Assembly (NCBI RefSeq): GCF_965638725.1
Contig: NC_134950.1
Coordinates: forward strand, 78,666,657-78,730,656
DNA: 64,000 nucleotides
Origin: Aptenodytes patagonicus
Lineage: Eukaryota; Chordata; Aves; Sphenisciformes; Spheniscidae
Direction of reading: 5' to 3'
Positions 43,201 through 56,022 of the stretch are shown one piece after another. The notes below the pieces were generated by a model. It saw only the letters and a list, made by a program, of their open reading frames with translations, searched no databases and was not told the DNA's origin. A program made the translations under genes and the position numbers. The stretch's first letter is position 1; each line of letters starts with the position of its first letter.

Positions 43201-46200
43201 GTAATCCATATTAATTTTGGCTGGCATTTTGAATGGATGCCCTAGGAAAGAATGGAGGGGTTTAGCAGTTTGTACACTAATATATAACCCAAGAGTTAAC
43301 ATGTTAATTTCCTTTTTCGTCCACGTCTTGTGTGTGCATGACCATGGACACGGTACTTGCTCCACCAGCGTTCTTCTCCAACACTCTTCTATGTGTTACA
43401 GAGGCACCGTGTGGCTGAACTGTGTTGGAGATGGTTGGGCTGACCACATACTGTGCTCGTGGAGGTCTGTATAAAGACTTAAAATAGACAAAGCTAGCTG
43501 CATGATGCTGCAGCTTGAAGACCTGGAGGTCTTTCTGAAAAGTCCACCTAACATTTCAGAGGTACCAGATGAATGAAAGAAACTTCTGAAAAATTGAAAA
43601 GAAGTTCTGAATCAACACACAGCTTTTAACTGTCCTCTGAGACCATTAGAAGAATGAGTAAAAAAAAAGAGGATGAAAACGAGAGTTCCAATAGCAAAGC
43701 AGTAGAAGAAGCTCTCCCCATAAAACTGGAGATGCGAACTCAAGTCCTTTCCCAGAGCCACACCTAAGGCTACCCTGGGCAATGCAGCTGCCAGCAGATA
43801 CCTTTCTGTTCAGCTGAGGAGTCAGAGCTGAATAAATAACATGCTAACCACATAATTTCTTTGTGCACATGAACTGCAGGAAACTTGTGTGCCTCAAGCG
43901 CACTCGCCAGATGGGATAATTAGGCTCAGACAGATCACTGACCTTCCTAATAAAAATACCCCAGAAATGGAGGTTGACTGAATAAATCTGTGTCATGTTA
44001 TCAAACTCCCAAACAATCCATGGAAACACATCTATACTGACTCATCCAGCAGCTTGGCATTCCTGTGGGTGCATCTTGTGAGGGCTGAAATCATTGGGTT
44101 TTGGGTATTCTTAAGTATTTCTTGAATTTTCTTTATGGAAAACAGGCACTGAGAGTTCACTGCTGGGAACTACTCAGCTGTCTTTCTATGAAAATGATGA
44201 AAGCACATATATATGCATTTATGCTAAGCTATTCTCTCTAATTATCACTGAGGCTGGTTTGTCACACTAAAACAATTTTGGGGAAGTCAAGGTTTTGAGA
44301 CAGCACAAAATGCAAATGCCATTTCACCTTCCATAAATGGAAGGCATGACACCCATTTGAATAACACTATTTTATCTGGAATTATAAAGGTAAATATAAT
44401 CAAATAATCTTATGTTTTAAAATAAGTTCATTATTTTAGAGTTACAAAGGCCACATGAGACACCACGCTCTCCCTGATATCAGGGAGGTTTCCTTTCTTT
44501 CCCCATCACATCTATTTCTCCTTCCTCGATGAGTACCACAATGTTCAAACCCACACTGATGAATCGTCACATTCACACGAGGCTACTCTTATTTTTCAGG
44601 CATTGTCCTATAATTCTTTTCCTTGCCAATATGCCCTAAACCAGGAAGGGTTAGACACAGTGCCAATTACTGCTAAGCGCAATCTGCTATGAACAAAGTA
44701 CGCGCCGCAAACCCCAAAGACAAGCAGCTCTGGAAGTTCACAGGCAGAAGATGACACCAACTCCTCAAGAGCCCCATCGCTCCCATGGAGATTAGGGCTG
44801 GCTCAGTGAGCCGCAGCGACTGGCAGCATCTTTTCCTGCATCCCCGTGGCCTGGCATTCTCAGGCAGCCAGAAATTTAGTTTATCCAGAAGCTTTCTATG
44901 AGTACAGCCTACGAACACGTTACGTACCCCAACACAGACATGCAGCTCCACTTGGCCATACACCGGACGTTCTTGCATGAACAGATCCATCTTGCTGTTT
45001 GAGACTTTTATCTATATACATCACTTCCACAAGGAAAAATTGGGCATCAAAAGCTAGTCCTTATTTTAACAAAACACATATATTCCAAAAATCAAAATAA
45101 ATAAATACTCAAATTCAACTTGCAGCAAGTTCTGCCTATTACATACAGTTCTTCTTTGCCTGGGATATTCAAAGGTGATTGAAGGGACCTATGCCAAAGA
45201 GCCAGGGCTTTGGTGAGGAAGTTTTATGTCTCCGACTCCACACAAGATGCACTCACACATGTGGACACCACCTCCTATACAATCAGCTGCCAACGTGCAA
45301 AAAACAGCGAATCACAACAGAATTGTAACAGTATCTGTGTATCTAACTTCTGCTCCCAACCCCCGGCTGAAAATGATTTAACAGCTATTCAATTGGAATT
45401 CTGCTCATGAACTAACCCACAAATTTAAAAAGGAACACAGATTTTTAATTATAAAGCAGGCAAATAAGCAGGGATGGAAAACAAGAGATAACAGATCAAA
45501 TCATCTTGGCATTGATCTGGAGGTAAATCAGCAGTCACTTCATCAAATCAAGAGAGGTTACAAGAATGTATGAAACGACTCAACCCAACTATTTAAGCTC
45601 AGTATTTTACTCATATCATGCAAGTCCCACCTGTGCCACAACCACCCACAGCCTGGATTTACAGACAATCCATTACACGGTAAAAAGAGATTTGACCTTA
45701 AAATTACTTTAACACTGACATCTAGTGACAACAGGTGGGAATTTACCTTTTTATGGAGCTGCGCAGTTGGGAACGCATCATCAGGCCACTCTAATTACAG
45801 AGCTTGCTCTTGCATCTCCAATCCATAGCTACCACCACCGCAAGGAGCATGCAGCCAAGGAGGGACCTCCAGCTCCTGTGTATTAGTTACAGTCACGGGT
45901 GAATTATGGGTGATGCACTATGGCCTGTAGAAATTTTATGATTAAATCCAAACCTCTCTTTTCACTTATTAAAAGGAAGAAAAGGCAACAAAAAGGAAAT
46001 ACAAACACTAGATTGTAGATTGTAGCCTTGTAACTGTAACAAATGTATTACAGCATAAGCTAGGCACAACTAATGACATGACAACTACCCACATCTTCAG
46101 GCAGCCAACCAAAATGTCATCTTTCATCTCAGGGACTGTAACACCAAGGCAACCTCTTCTCCTCTCATGCTCTGTAGCAAAAGTAGCCTTGCAGCTCTTG

Positions 46201-46417
46201 GTACAGTACTCCTGCAGCTTTCTCTGCAAAACGAGGGTGTGATGGTCTGTACGCCCACAGGAGCAGGTATTTCGCCCATGCATCCATTTCAATATAGTCC
46301 AGGTGGAAGGATGAGTATGTTACAGCAAGTTGCCAATCACCTTGTCTCAAGAAAGCGGTGAGGAAGCTACAGATGCCACTCCAGTACACAGCCCACCTTG
46401 CTGTCTTTGCATGTAGA
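43201..46417. other. VWC2 intron segment, no gene seen
   Basis: AT-rich sequence without recognised repeats or exons. Open frames of up to 105 codons (for example minus 44673-44990) have no known domain. Confidence 0.42.
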
Positions 46418-46712
46418 ACCATAGAATAGTTTGGATTGGAAGGGACCTTTAAATGTGATCTAGTCTAACCCCCCTGCAATGAGCAGGGACATCTTCAACT
46501 AGATCAGGTTGCTCAGAGCCCCGTCCAGCCTGACCTTGAACACTTCCAATGATGGGGCATCCACAACTTCTCTGGGCAACCTGTTCCAGTGTTTCACCAC
46601 CCTCAGCATAAAAAATTTCTTCCTTATATCTAGTCTAAATCTACCCTCTTTTAGACTAAAACCATTACCCCTTGTTCTATCGCTACAGGCCCTACTAAAA
46701 AGTTTGTCCCCA
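46418..46712 (-). mobile_element. CR1 LINE fragment, 3' end, intermediate age
   Basis: The minus strand encodes [39 protein letters not shown] and GALSNLI, which is the C-terminal end of CR1 ORF2. It is followed by the standard 3' UTR and ends at ctattctatggttct, near 46418. The 5' truncation lies near 46712. It is shorter and more diverged than the two plus-strand copies and belongs to a different CR1 subfamily: its C-terminus is GALSNLI, where theirs is EALRDMV. Confidence 0.9.
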
Positions 46713-47716
46713 ATGTCTGGGAGGTGAAGTAAGAGGGTGATGGCCATGGCCCACTGCAGGGAGGCGTTTCGAGAGGGAGTTTCAAAAGTGGGAAGTGCTT
46801 TCACTAAGCATGGTGTCTGATGACCTCTGTAGCATATGTATATATACATATGTGTATACACACACATGTATAAAGGACATGCTTAGTCAGGAGGCTAGAA
46901 ATCTGCCAGCTGGACCTCAAAGGGTGAGAACCACCTTTAGAGCTGATCCCAGCTTGGGGTAAATATGAGTGGGTTTTATGTCTTCTGAATCGATAAAGTT
47001 CCCTTTTGCATTGTCCAGATGTTGTAATCCACGTATTTCATTTACACTAACATGACTTGTGTCAGGGGAGATTTTCACTTTCTGTCAACTATCCATCCTG
47101 AATATTTGTTTCTGGTAGCAATCCTTAAAACCAGAGTCCAGGAAACTTCTCCTGCTCTCCCCAAAACTTGCTTCAAGGACTGTAAAGGTTTCCAGACTGC
47201 TCCTCCACTTAGCTGATACCACAGGGATTTTTCATGGAAGCATCTTCTGGTGCACCGCCATAGCCAGGTGACTGCACAGACAGCAGCACAGCCAGGGGGA
47301 GAGCACCAGGGCCCTGAGGGAGCATGCACCACAACAGACCTCAGAGCCAAAGCCAAATCAGTCATACCTAGGGACAAATACAAACCCATGTATTTCAAGA
47401 TCATTGACTTGACTCTCCAGTCATTTTGACTGGAAACAATCAGCTGTCAGAACAAAACTAAGACTGAAGATTAAACACTCGACTGATGTGAAATTAGGAA
47501 GTCTCTCATACTGGCAAATACATCACGTGCTTGTAATGAAAACTGCACAACAGATAAAACTTCTCTGCTGAATGAGCTGCCAGCAAGAAAAATCAAGGAA
47601 GTGGTTATTTTTCAGCACCGCAGGCATATAAATGGTGCACTTGATGAACGCCTGCTTGACAGCAGGCCAGGCAGCCTTTGGCAACACACCTGGACCTTGC
47701 TTCCCCCAACACCCCC
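46713..47716. other. VWC2 intron segment between two CR1 copies
   Basis: Contains a perfect 20-bp palindrome of TA/TG type at 46833-46852 leading into a short CA tract. No gene is seen. The first 39 or so codons of the open frame starting at 47601 lie in this non-CR1 flank. Confidence 0.45.
46833..46852. repeat. Perfect 20-bp palindrome in a TA/TG tract
   Basis: CATATGTATATATACATATG reads the same on both strands. It continues into gtgtatacacacacatgta, so it is likely a microsatellite-derived palindrome. Confidence 0.9.
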
Positions 47717-49118
47717 CTTGCTCGCCAAGCCGCTCTCCATCATTTATCAGCAGTCCTGGTTAACGGGGGAGGTCCCGGACGACTGGAGGCTTGCCAATGT
47801 GACGCCCATCTACAAGAAGGGCCGGAAGGAGGATCCGGGGAACTACAGGCCTGTCAGCCTGACCTCGGTGCCGGGGAAGATTATGGAGCGGTTCATCTTG
47901 AGGGCGCTCACAAGGCATGAGCGGGACAACCAGGGGATCCGGCCTAGCCAGCACGGATTCATGAAAGGCAGGTCCTGCTTGACCAACCTGATCTCCTTCT
48001 GTGACCAGGTGACCCGCCTAGTGGATGAGGGAAAGGCTGTGGATGTGGTCTACCTGGACTTCAGCAAGGCCTTTGACACTGTCTCCCACAGCATTCTCCT
48101 AGAGAAGCTGGCGGCTCACGGCTTAGACAGGTGTACTCTGCGCTGGGTAAAACACTGGCTGGACGGCCGGGCCCAGAGAGTTGTGGTGAATGGAGTTACA
48201 TCCAGTTGGCGGCCGGTCACGAGCGGTGTTCCCCAGGGCTCAGTACTGGGGCTGGTCTTGTTTAATATCTTTATTGATGATCTGGGTGAGGGGATTGAGT
48301 GCACCCTCAGTAAGTTTGCAGACGACACCAAGTTGGGCGGGAGTGTTGATCTGCTGGAGGGTAGGAAGGCTCTGCAGAGGGACCTGGACAGGCTGGATCG
48401 ATGGGCCCAGGCCAACTGTATGAGGTTCAACAAGGCCAAGTGCCGGGTCCTGCACTTCGGCCACAACAACCCCATGCAGCGCTACAGGCTTGGGGAAGAG
48501 TGGCTGGAAAGCTGCCTGTCGGAAAAGGACCTGGGGGTGTTGGTCGACAGCCGGCTGAACATGAGCCGGCAGTGTGCCCAGGCGGCCAAGAAGGCCAATG
48601 GCATCCTGGCCTGTATCAGAAACAGTGTGGCCAGCAGGAGTAGGGAAGTGATCGTGCCCCTGTACTCGGCACTGGTGAGGCCGCACCTCGAATACTGTGT
48701 TCAGTTTTGGGCCCCTCACTACAAGAAGGACGTTGAGGTGCTGGAGCGTGTCCAGAGAAGGGCAACGAAGCTGGTGAGGGGTCTGGAGAACAAGTCTTCT
48801 GAGGAGCGGCTGAGGGAACTGGGACTGTTTAGCCTGGAGAAAAGGAGGCTGAGGGGAGACCTCATCGCTCTCTACAACTACCTGAAAGGAGGTTGTAGCG
48901 AGGTGGGTGTTGGTCTTTTCTCCGAAGTAACAAGTGATAGGACGAGAGGAAATGGCCTCAAGTTGCGGCAGGGGAGGTTTAGATTGGACGTGAGGAAAAA
49001 TTTCTTTACTGAAAGAGTGGTGAAACATTGGAAGAGGCTGCCCAGGGAAGTGGTGGAGTCCCCATCCCTGGAGGTATTTAAAAGACGTGTAGATGAGGCG
49101 CTTAGGGACATGGTTTAG
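47601..49118 (+). pseudogene. CR1 ORF2 C-terminal fragment, reverse transcriptase, open 505 codons
   Basis: This is a truncated reverse-transcriptase reading frame of the CR1 LINE, whose full ORF2 would also carry an N-terminal endonuclease that is absent here. Visible motifs in order are [59 protein letters not shown] (motif A aspartate), [10 protein letters not shown] (motif B), [10 protein letters not shown] (catalytic FADD, about residues 239-242), and the C-terminal region [18 protein letters not shown] to [13 protein letters not shown]. The first methionine (47601) and about 39 codons lie in non-CR1 flanking DNA, so the frame is an accidental fusion. Without the endonuclease half and the promoter it should be immobile. 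Codon use is GC-rich compared with the AT-rich surroundings. Confidence 0.9.
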
Positions 49119-49209
49119 TGGGCATGGTGGTGTTGGGTTGACGGTTGGACTTGATGATCTTAGAGGTCTTTTCCAACCTCAATGATTCTATGATTCTATG
49201 ATTCTATGA
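47717..49209 (+). mobile_element. Young 5'-truncated CR1 LINE copy
   Basis: The CR1 sequence starts at about [12 protein letters not shown] in ORF2 and runs through a complete 3' UTR (ggttggacttgatgatctta, then ttttccaacctcaatg). It ends in three near-perfect ATTCTATG repeats at 49185-49209. The ORF2 part is open to its natural TAG at 49116-49118. It is antisense to VWC2. It closely matches the copy at 54787-56022, so both belong to one recently active subfamily. Confidence 0.95.
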
Positions 49210-52200
49210 ACACTTGGACCTGAGCATTCTTCCATGTTTTAGCAGCTTACCTAATCACAGCAAAACACGACAGCCACAGGAGAAGGAAAACATACCTTAT
49301 TTAAACACACTGAAATCAAAACCCAACCTGCAGATTTAATGTTTAGGCTACAAACTAGGTAATGAGACTTCCTCACACATTCCAGCTGTACGTATGAGTG
49401 CTTAGGGATGTACATGTACAATTAGATTTAAGTATCTATGGAAAAAGAGAGAGAGAGATATACACTAAATAATGGATGCAGAATTGCCTCTAAGTTTTCA
49501 TAATCATTACCTGGCTTGGACCTCAGCATCAGTATGAACTGGTCTTAAAACCAATCATTCACTCATGTTAGTGGCTGCCAACCCCCCATCTAATCCCTTC
49601 ATTAGCAATGTATCAGGTTAGCAAGCTGCCATAGAAGGAAAATAATTAGCTTTCCATTGTGGTGTGGCACATTCACTATCACATTGACATAACAAATAAC
49701 TCCATAAACTGCTATAATTTATTTGCTTCGGAGCCTTTTTTTTTCCTTAATTAGCCCTTCAGTAGATTGTATTAAACTCACACGAACTAGAACTATAGAG
49801 AGTCCTTTGACCAATCTCAGAAGTCTTAGACAGTATGAATAGCTATTACACAAGCAATTTATGGGTGACCTACCTTTAGGTCATTTAAATAAAGCTTGAC
49901 AGAATAGCTGAAAGCAGACCCTGCCAAAAGGCATCCTCATTAGGTCTCTTCTCCATCATCTGCACGTACTGAGTAACGTGCTGTCGTGTCCCAGCACACA
50001 CCACAATGGTTGTGCAATGGTTGTGTGGGAAAAGGATTGCTGCTGTTTTAAAGATCTCTTAATCAGGTCTGTCTTCTTGCCTTAACAAGAAGGTACATGT
50101 ACTTCCAGGATGGGTTTGGCTGAGCTAAAGTCAAGCTAGCCTAACCATTTTTCTGCGAAGTGCTTTAAAAAGAGGAAGTTCAAGAAAGAAAGTCTAAGAT
50201 GTGGACAGCAGGAAACAATAATGTTACATTTCTGCTTATGTGAAAAGGAACTCCTGTAAGCAGGTTTCTACTACACTCTACGGCATGTTGCTCCAAGCAG
50301 TTTCACTGTAGCTAGGTTAAGGTATTTTATTCCTTCTATCAAAGATACCTTTATTATAAAGATATCTTTATTTTAATCCTAGGAAACTGTGTATCAGCAT
50401 TATCTTCTGCAGTGTGTTCATTGGTTAATTACATGGTGCATTAAAGACTTTATTATGTACAATGCCTTTTGATTTTCTTGCTTCTCCCTTGACTTTGTAC
50501 TGTGAGCACAAGCAAGATTTTCATTGGTACTATCCCTCTCCCCCACTACCACACTTTATCATGTGATTTTTAATTCATGTGGTATCACTACCAGAGACCT
50601 CATCTATTCTCACAGGGGAATATTCAGCTTTCTTGCTGCTCTTCTCTGTATTTCTGCAACCTCTTCTTGCTGAGAGCTCAACAAACACGGAAGATTACAC
50701 AAATCAGGTGGGAGGAACCAGTCTTTATATAATAGCATACTTCTAATAAATGCAAGCCTTCTTTAATGAAGCCTGACAGATGTTTACATACAGCATTTCA
50801 CATTGATACTTAACTAAAACCATTCGGCAGAAATCTTAACAAGAGGTCATCAGAATATCCAAGCAATTTCTTTCACTACCTGACATATGGTTTTGCTGAA
50901 TTTAATTAACCATTGTGCTGTCTTGTTACTTGGCTTCATAAGATACCATGAACAGTCACTACTCCTTCTTTCTCTTCTGTCTTCAATAGGACTCACTAAC
51001 TGCGTACCTCCTTCAAAACTGCCCAGCTTAACCAGTGATTTCCCTTTTGAACTCAAAATGTTTGAGAGGGTTTGAGATCATGCTATCACAAAGGAATAAG
51101 AACTATTTTGGAGCATAAGAAGTAATACCTTTACTTTTTATGGGAAAAGCAATTAACACACACTCTTGTGGAACTACCTTTGAGAAAGGAGATAACATTG
51201 CGAGCAAGTATTTCAAACACAAGAGGCCCAAAAGCAATTGCTTGGATATAGATCTTCTTTATTCAATGCTATTCACCAAATAGTATTTTGAGTCCTGTTA
51301 CAATGCATTGTTTGTTCTTTTCTTCTTGCTACTGCTCCATCTGATCAATTCCATTGGAAAAGAAAAAAGATTAAATCACATGTTGGGTGAGCACGCAGTG
51401 AAGATAACTTATCTTTTCCATGGGTGATAAACAGTGTGTGACTTGCTGCTTGCAAGTACTTCAAAGAAAGGCGGTCAGTAACCAGCGTGCAATAGCAACG
51501 TGTTGCAATGTGAGAAGAAATGATGCAGGAGAAAAACACTCATCATCTACAAGACTGTAAGGTAAGTTGGATTTATGTGTACAACTTTTTAATAAGCCCC
51601 CCCATCCAAGGGCTACCGGCACAGAAACACGCAAATAGAGCTGAAGACTCAGCAAAAGAACGAGGCATTTAGAAGAAAATGATGTTTTCCAGCAGGAAGT
51701 CACTCCTCTAATGAAAATTTAACTACCACCAGTGTAGGCAGCAAAAAAAACCCCCAAACCAAAAACCACATTAGAGGGTTTTCCTAAATGAAAAGAGCAA
51801 TCAAAATTTTTGGTTGCCTATCAGCTTTGGAATGCTAATCATTATGGTAACTGTGCTGGTGAAGGTAAGGAATTACTGAAAAACTGGTTTGTTTGGGTTT
51901 TTTTTGGTTTTTTTTTTAAATCAGTGCTATACAGCTGAACATGCTCAAGGAAGCAAAACTGCATGGATAATTACACCCATGGAAGCAATCCAAAGGTTCA
52001 TGAAGTAAAAGCTGCTTCCAACTTAAAGATCAAGGTTTTAAATTAGGAAAGCACTTGAGTCTCCAGCTGATAAAGATGTTTGACCTGCTGGGCAAAGGTA
52101 ATCGTCAGGGACTTAATTCAGGACTCTCACAGCACACAGCACAGGGGAGTTACCCAGTGCAGTAGTTTGAAACAGTAAGATGCTATTTAGAGCAACAGGA

Positions 52201-54786
52201 AAAACAAGCACTGCAATTTTACAAATATTAGTAAAAAATACCAGAGGCTTTTAGCCTCTCCCCTAAGAACCCATTGCTCCTCTTCCTTCAGAACCCTTTT
52301 CCAAACACAGGCAGAGGCGTACAAGTCAGCCCCTGGTCAAACTGATGTCAGGAAAGAAAAGAGGTTTTGCTGTTCTTCATCAGATCCGTACTTCATTTAT
52401 AAATACAGTTCAAACAGGACTGAAAGAAAACTTCTGAGATTGCTGTCATGCTCATGTAAGACCTAAGACATATGCCAAAGAATGAGGAGTTACAGGGAGT
52501 TAAGGCAGACCACGCATTAGCAATCCTGCACTGCGTGGAAAGGCCATCACGGTTGCAAAGCACAAACCATAGAAGAGCAAAGTGTTAAGAAATGAAGTTT
52601 AACAAAACCGGCCAATTCCCTGCTTCCATCAATCAGTAAGTCACCTAGATCAATTCACATCTTCCTTAATGCCTAAACCTTAACTTCCTGTGAAAATAAG
52701 CAGAGAAAATTACACTGCACTTAGAAGTAAAAGGTGATTTTGAATATATCATTTATCATCAGAAGGATGCACTGCCAATATACTAACATACCATAATACT
52801 TTAATATAAGCCTCCATCTTCCCTCAAAGCCAAGCAAACTCTTGGATGCCTCATTTAACACAATGAAATACCAATGAAAAAACCCAAAAGAATATAAAGC
52901 AAAACACACAAGGTATGTATCTTTCTTCATTGCTCCTTTAATCACACTGCAAAATACTAATCAGCCATGTAGTCCTATTACTGTATCGCTGTAGCACCTA
53001 GCTAGTAAATCGTTTCTATTTACAAACAGGATTATCTGCAAAGAATAGAACCGAGAGCTCACGTGGACAGTGACAGTGGCTCAGCTAAGATCGGGTAATG
53101 CAGTAACCTATGGTAACTCAATCTGGAGCAAGACAGGGTTTCAGAATCTAAGAGCTCATATTTTAATCAAATAGTATAGTGTTCTACTGATAGGGAATGT
53201 TATTCCGAGAATACAGCATACAGAGAGATGCACATAAGTATTTCAGACCTTGGAATCGTACATGCACCGCAAATCTTTGCCACAATTTCAATTAGTGACA
53301 CATACAAAACTAAAATAGACATCCAATAACAGAATAGAGGAAGCAAAGTTAACACTGGGAGTACTTTCCCTAATGAACAGCATAAAGAACAAGACTGGAC
53401 ATAGGAAGAACTTCAACTCCCTTAATGTTAGTTTTCTGAACCTTCTTCGAACAGCAAAGAACAAACGGTGGGGGCAGTGTGTGGAAGAGGAAGGGGGCAG
53501 AATGTGAGCTCCAGGATTTTATTTTTTTTATTAACATCTTACCTATCTCCATATATGTGTGTAAATAAAACTGCAATACAAACTCAGAAAATTCTTGTAT
53601 GAAGAACTTAAAAAAACAAAACAAACAAACAAAAACCCAAAGCAACTGATGACTTCATTTTGAAGAGCCCAGATTAGCCGTTTCACTAGAAAACAAGCAA
53701 ATCCCCAAATGCATCTGTATGTAAAAGAGAAGCTGTCAGCGAAGACAGATCAAGCAATAGCACACTGTTTACTCCAATAACCTGGTGCATATTAGCACAA
53801 AGGCACTTTCCTGTCTGAAGCAGCATCCAGGACTACACAGGATGGTAGATACATGGAACTGCCATGGCGAGCAGCATAAGGTACATCAGACCTCTCTTTT
53901 TTTAAAAACAAAACAAAACAAAACAAAACATGAAAGTTGCCAGAAAAGTTATTATTCTCCTCCCATCCAAGGATTTCAGGGTTTCTTTTTTTCTATCAGC
54001 ACAGAGAGCATTTTCATCTTTCTGCTCCTGGAGCTGAAGCAAAACATCTTTTAAGAACCCAGGAACTGCGATACACTGCAGTTCTGACTCCACCACGAGG
54101 AGCTGGCAGCAAGTTTCCCACACTCACCTGGGACTGTCACTGCTAAACAACTGTTTGGGGCACATCATCATCGACTTTTGCTTCAGCCCACAGTAAAGTG
54201 ACACCCCCTGCAAGCAGTTGCCATGAAAGTGACTGACACAGCAGAATTTAGCTGTGATATATGAGTTAAGCCTGGATTATCAGATAAGAGGAGAAAAACT
54301 GACTGCCGAAGAAACGCTTCTCAGGCTCACTGTAGCAGCCTGTAATGAGAAAATATTGCAAAGTGAGTTCTGGAAAGCTTATAGGATACACTCCTTTTAC
54401 ATTTTAAAAGGCTCTTCTACATCCTCCTACTTAAGTATAAAGTACTACTTTAAATACCGAACACTAGTATAACTTCTGATTGTCCTCATGTGTCTGCACA
54501 AAAAGACAGGATGCTATACACCCAGGGACACTTACTGCTGCCTTTTGACAGCAGAACTCCCAACTGAAAGCATTTGGGTTTCTTGGTGAAAAAAAATAAA
54601 AAATATATAGACACAATATGTATATCCAATAAATACATATACACTATATAAATAGATTTGTCCCGGTAACCGATTAGGCTCAGTATAACTGGATACTTTT
54701 GCCCTGTCTTCAGACAGATCCTTCTCATCTTCTGACAGTTTTCTATCATTAGGAAAAAAAATCATATACTCTGGAATTCAACATCG
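49210..54786. other. VWC2 intron segment between the two young CR1 copies
   Basis: AT-rich with a GA tract at 49446-49459, AC-rich low-complexity runs at 53610-53636 and 53905-53930, and TA-rich sequence at about 54595-54660. No coding exon or named repeat is recognised. Stretches such as 49560-49760 look unique. Confidence 0.42.
53905..53930. repeat. (AAAAC)5 simple repeat
   Basis: Five AAAAC units following a short T run. A related AAAC-type low-complexity run lies at 53610-53636. Confidence 0.9.
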
Positions 54787-56022
54787 GGTTCATGAAAGGC
54801 AGGTCCTGCTTGACCAACCTGATCTCCTTCTGTGACCAGGTGACCCGCCTAGTGGATGAGGGAAAGGCTGTGGATGTGGTCTACCTGGACTTCAGCAAGG
54901 CCTTTGACACCGTCTCCCACAGCATTCTCCTAGAGAAGCTGGCGGCTCACGGCTTAGACAGGTGTACTCTGCGCTGGGTAAAACACTGGCTGGACGGCCG
55001 GGCCCAGAGAGTTGTGGTGAATGGAGTTACATCCAGTTGGCGGCCGGTCATGAGCGGTGTTCCCCAGGGCTCAGTTTTGGGGCCGGTCTTGTTCAATATC
55101 TTTATCAATGACCTGGATGAGGGGATCAAGTGCACCCTCAGTAAGTTTGCAGACGACACCAAGTTGGGCGGGAGTGTTGATCTGCTCGAGGGTAGGAAGG
55201 CTCTGCAGAGGAACCTGGACAGGCTGGATCGATGGGCCCAGGCCAACTGTATGAGGTTCAACAAGGCCAAGTGCCGGGTCCTGCACTTCGGCCACAACAA
55301 CCCCATGCAGCGCTACAGGCTTGGGGAAGAGTGGCTGGAAAGCTGCCTGTCGGAAAAGGACCTGGGGGTGCTGGTTGACAGCCGGCTGAACATGAGCCGG
55401 CAGTGTGCCCAGGTGGCCAAGAAGGCCAATGGCATCCTGGCCTGTATCAGAAAGAGTGTGGCCAGTAGGAGTAGGGAAGTGATCGTGCCCCTGTACTCGG
55501 CACTGGTGAGGCCGCACCTCGAATACTGTGTTCAGTTTTGGGCCCCTCACTACAAGAAGGACGTTGAGGTGCTGGAGCGTGTCCAGAGAAGGGCAACGAG
55601 GCTGGTGAAGGGTCTGGAGAACAAGTCTTATGAGGAGTGGCTGAGGGAACTGGGGTTGTTTAGCCTGGAGAAGAGGAGGCTCAGGGGAGACCTTATCGCG
55701 CTCTACAACTACCTGAAAGGAGGCTGTAGCGAGGTGGGTGTCAGTCTCTTCTCCCAAGTAACTAGCGATAGGACGAGAGGAAACGGCCTCAAGTTGCGCC
55801 AGGGGAGGTTTAGATTGGACGTGAGGAAAAATTTCTTTACTGAAAGAGTGGTTAAACACTGGAACAGGCTGCCCAGGGAAGTGGTTGAGTCACCATCCCT
55901 GGAAGTATTTAAAAGACGTGTAGATGAAGCGCTTAGGGACATGGTTTAGTGGGCATGGTGGTGTTGGGTTGATGGTTGGACTCGATCTTAGAGGTCTTTT
56001 CCAACCTCAATGATTCTATGAT
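54787..56022 (+). mobile_element. Young 5'-truncated CR1 LINE copy, second
   Basis: Homology to the copy at 47717-49209 begins at the GFMKGRSC segment of ORF2 and runs to the 3' end. The tail is reduced to a single ATTCTATG (about 56012-56020). A 3-bp gap in the 3' UTR (gactcgatcttag against gacttgatgatcttag) also separates the two. It has the same plus-strand orientation, antisense to VWC2. Confidence 0.95.
54792..55949 (+). pseudogene. CR1 ORF2 C-terminal fragment, reverse transcriptase, open 385 codons
   Basis: An uninterrupted reverse-transcriptase fragment from [14 protein letters not shown] to the natural TAG after EALRDMV. It keeps [21 protein letters not shown] and the catalytic [10 protein letters not shown], and the C-terminal [20 protein letters not shown] region. 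Compared with the copy ending at 49118 I count about 15 residue differences in 385 (for example GLVLF to [13 protein letters not shown] to [14 protein letters not shown] to SYEEWL), or about 96% identity. The endonuclease and the N-terminal half of the reverse transcriptase are missing, so it is a dead-on-arrival copy. Its methionine is internal to the ORF and not a real start. Confidence 0.9.

Noticed and set aside
48240..49028. 262-codon minus-strand open frame, repeated at 55071-55859
   Set aside because: It is the antisense shadow of the CR1 reverse-transcriptase frame. It is conserved between the two copies only because the copies themselves are similar.
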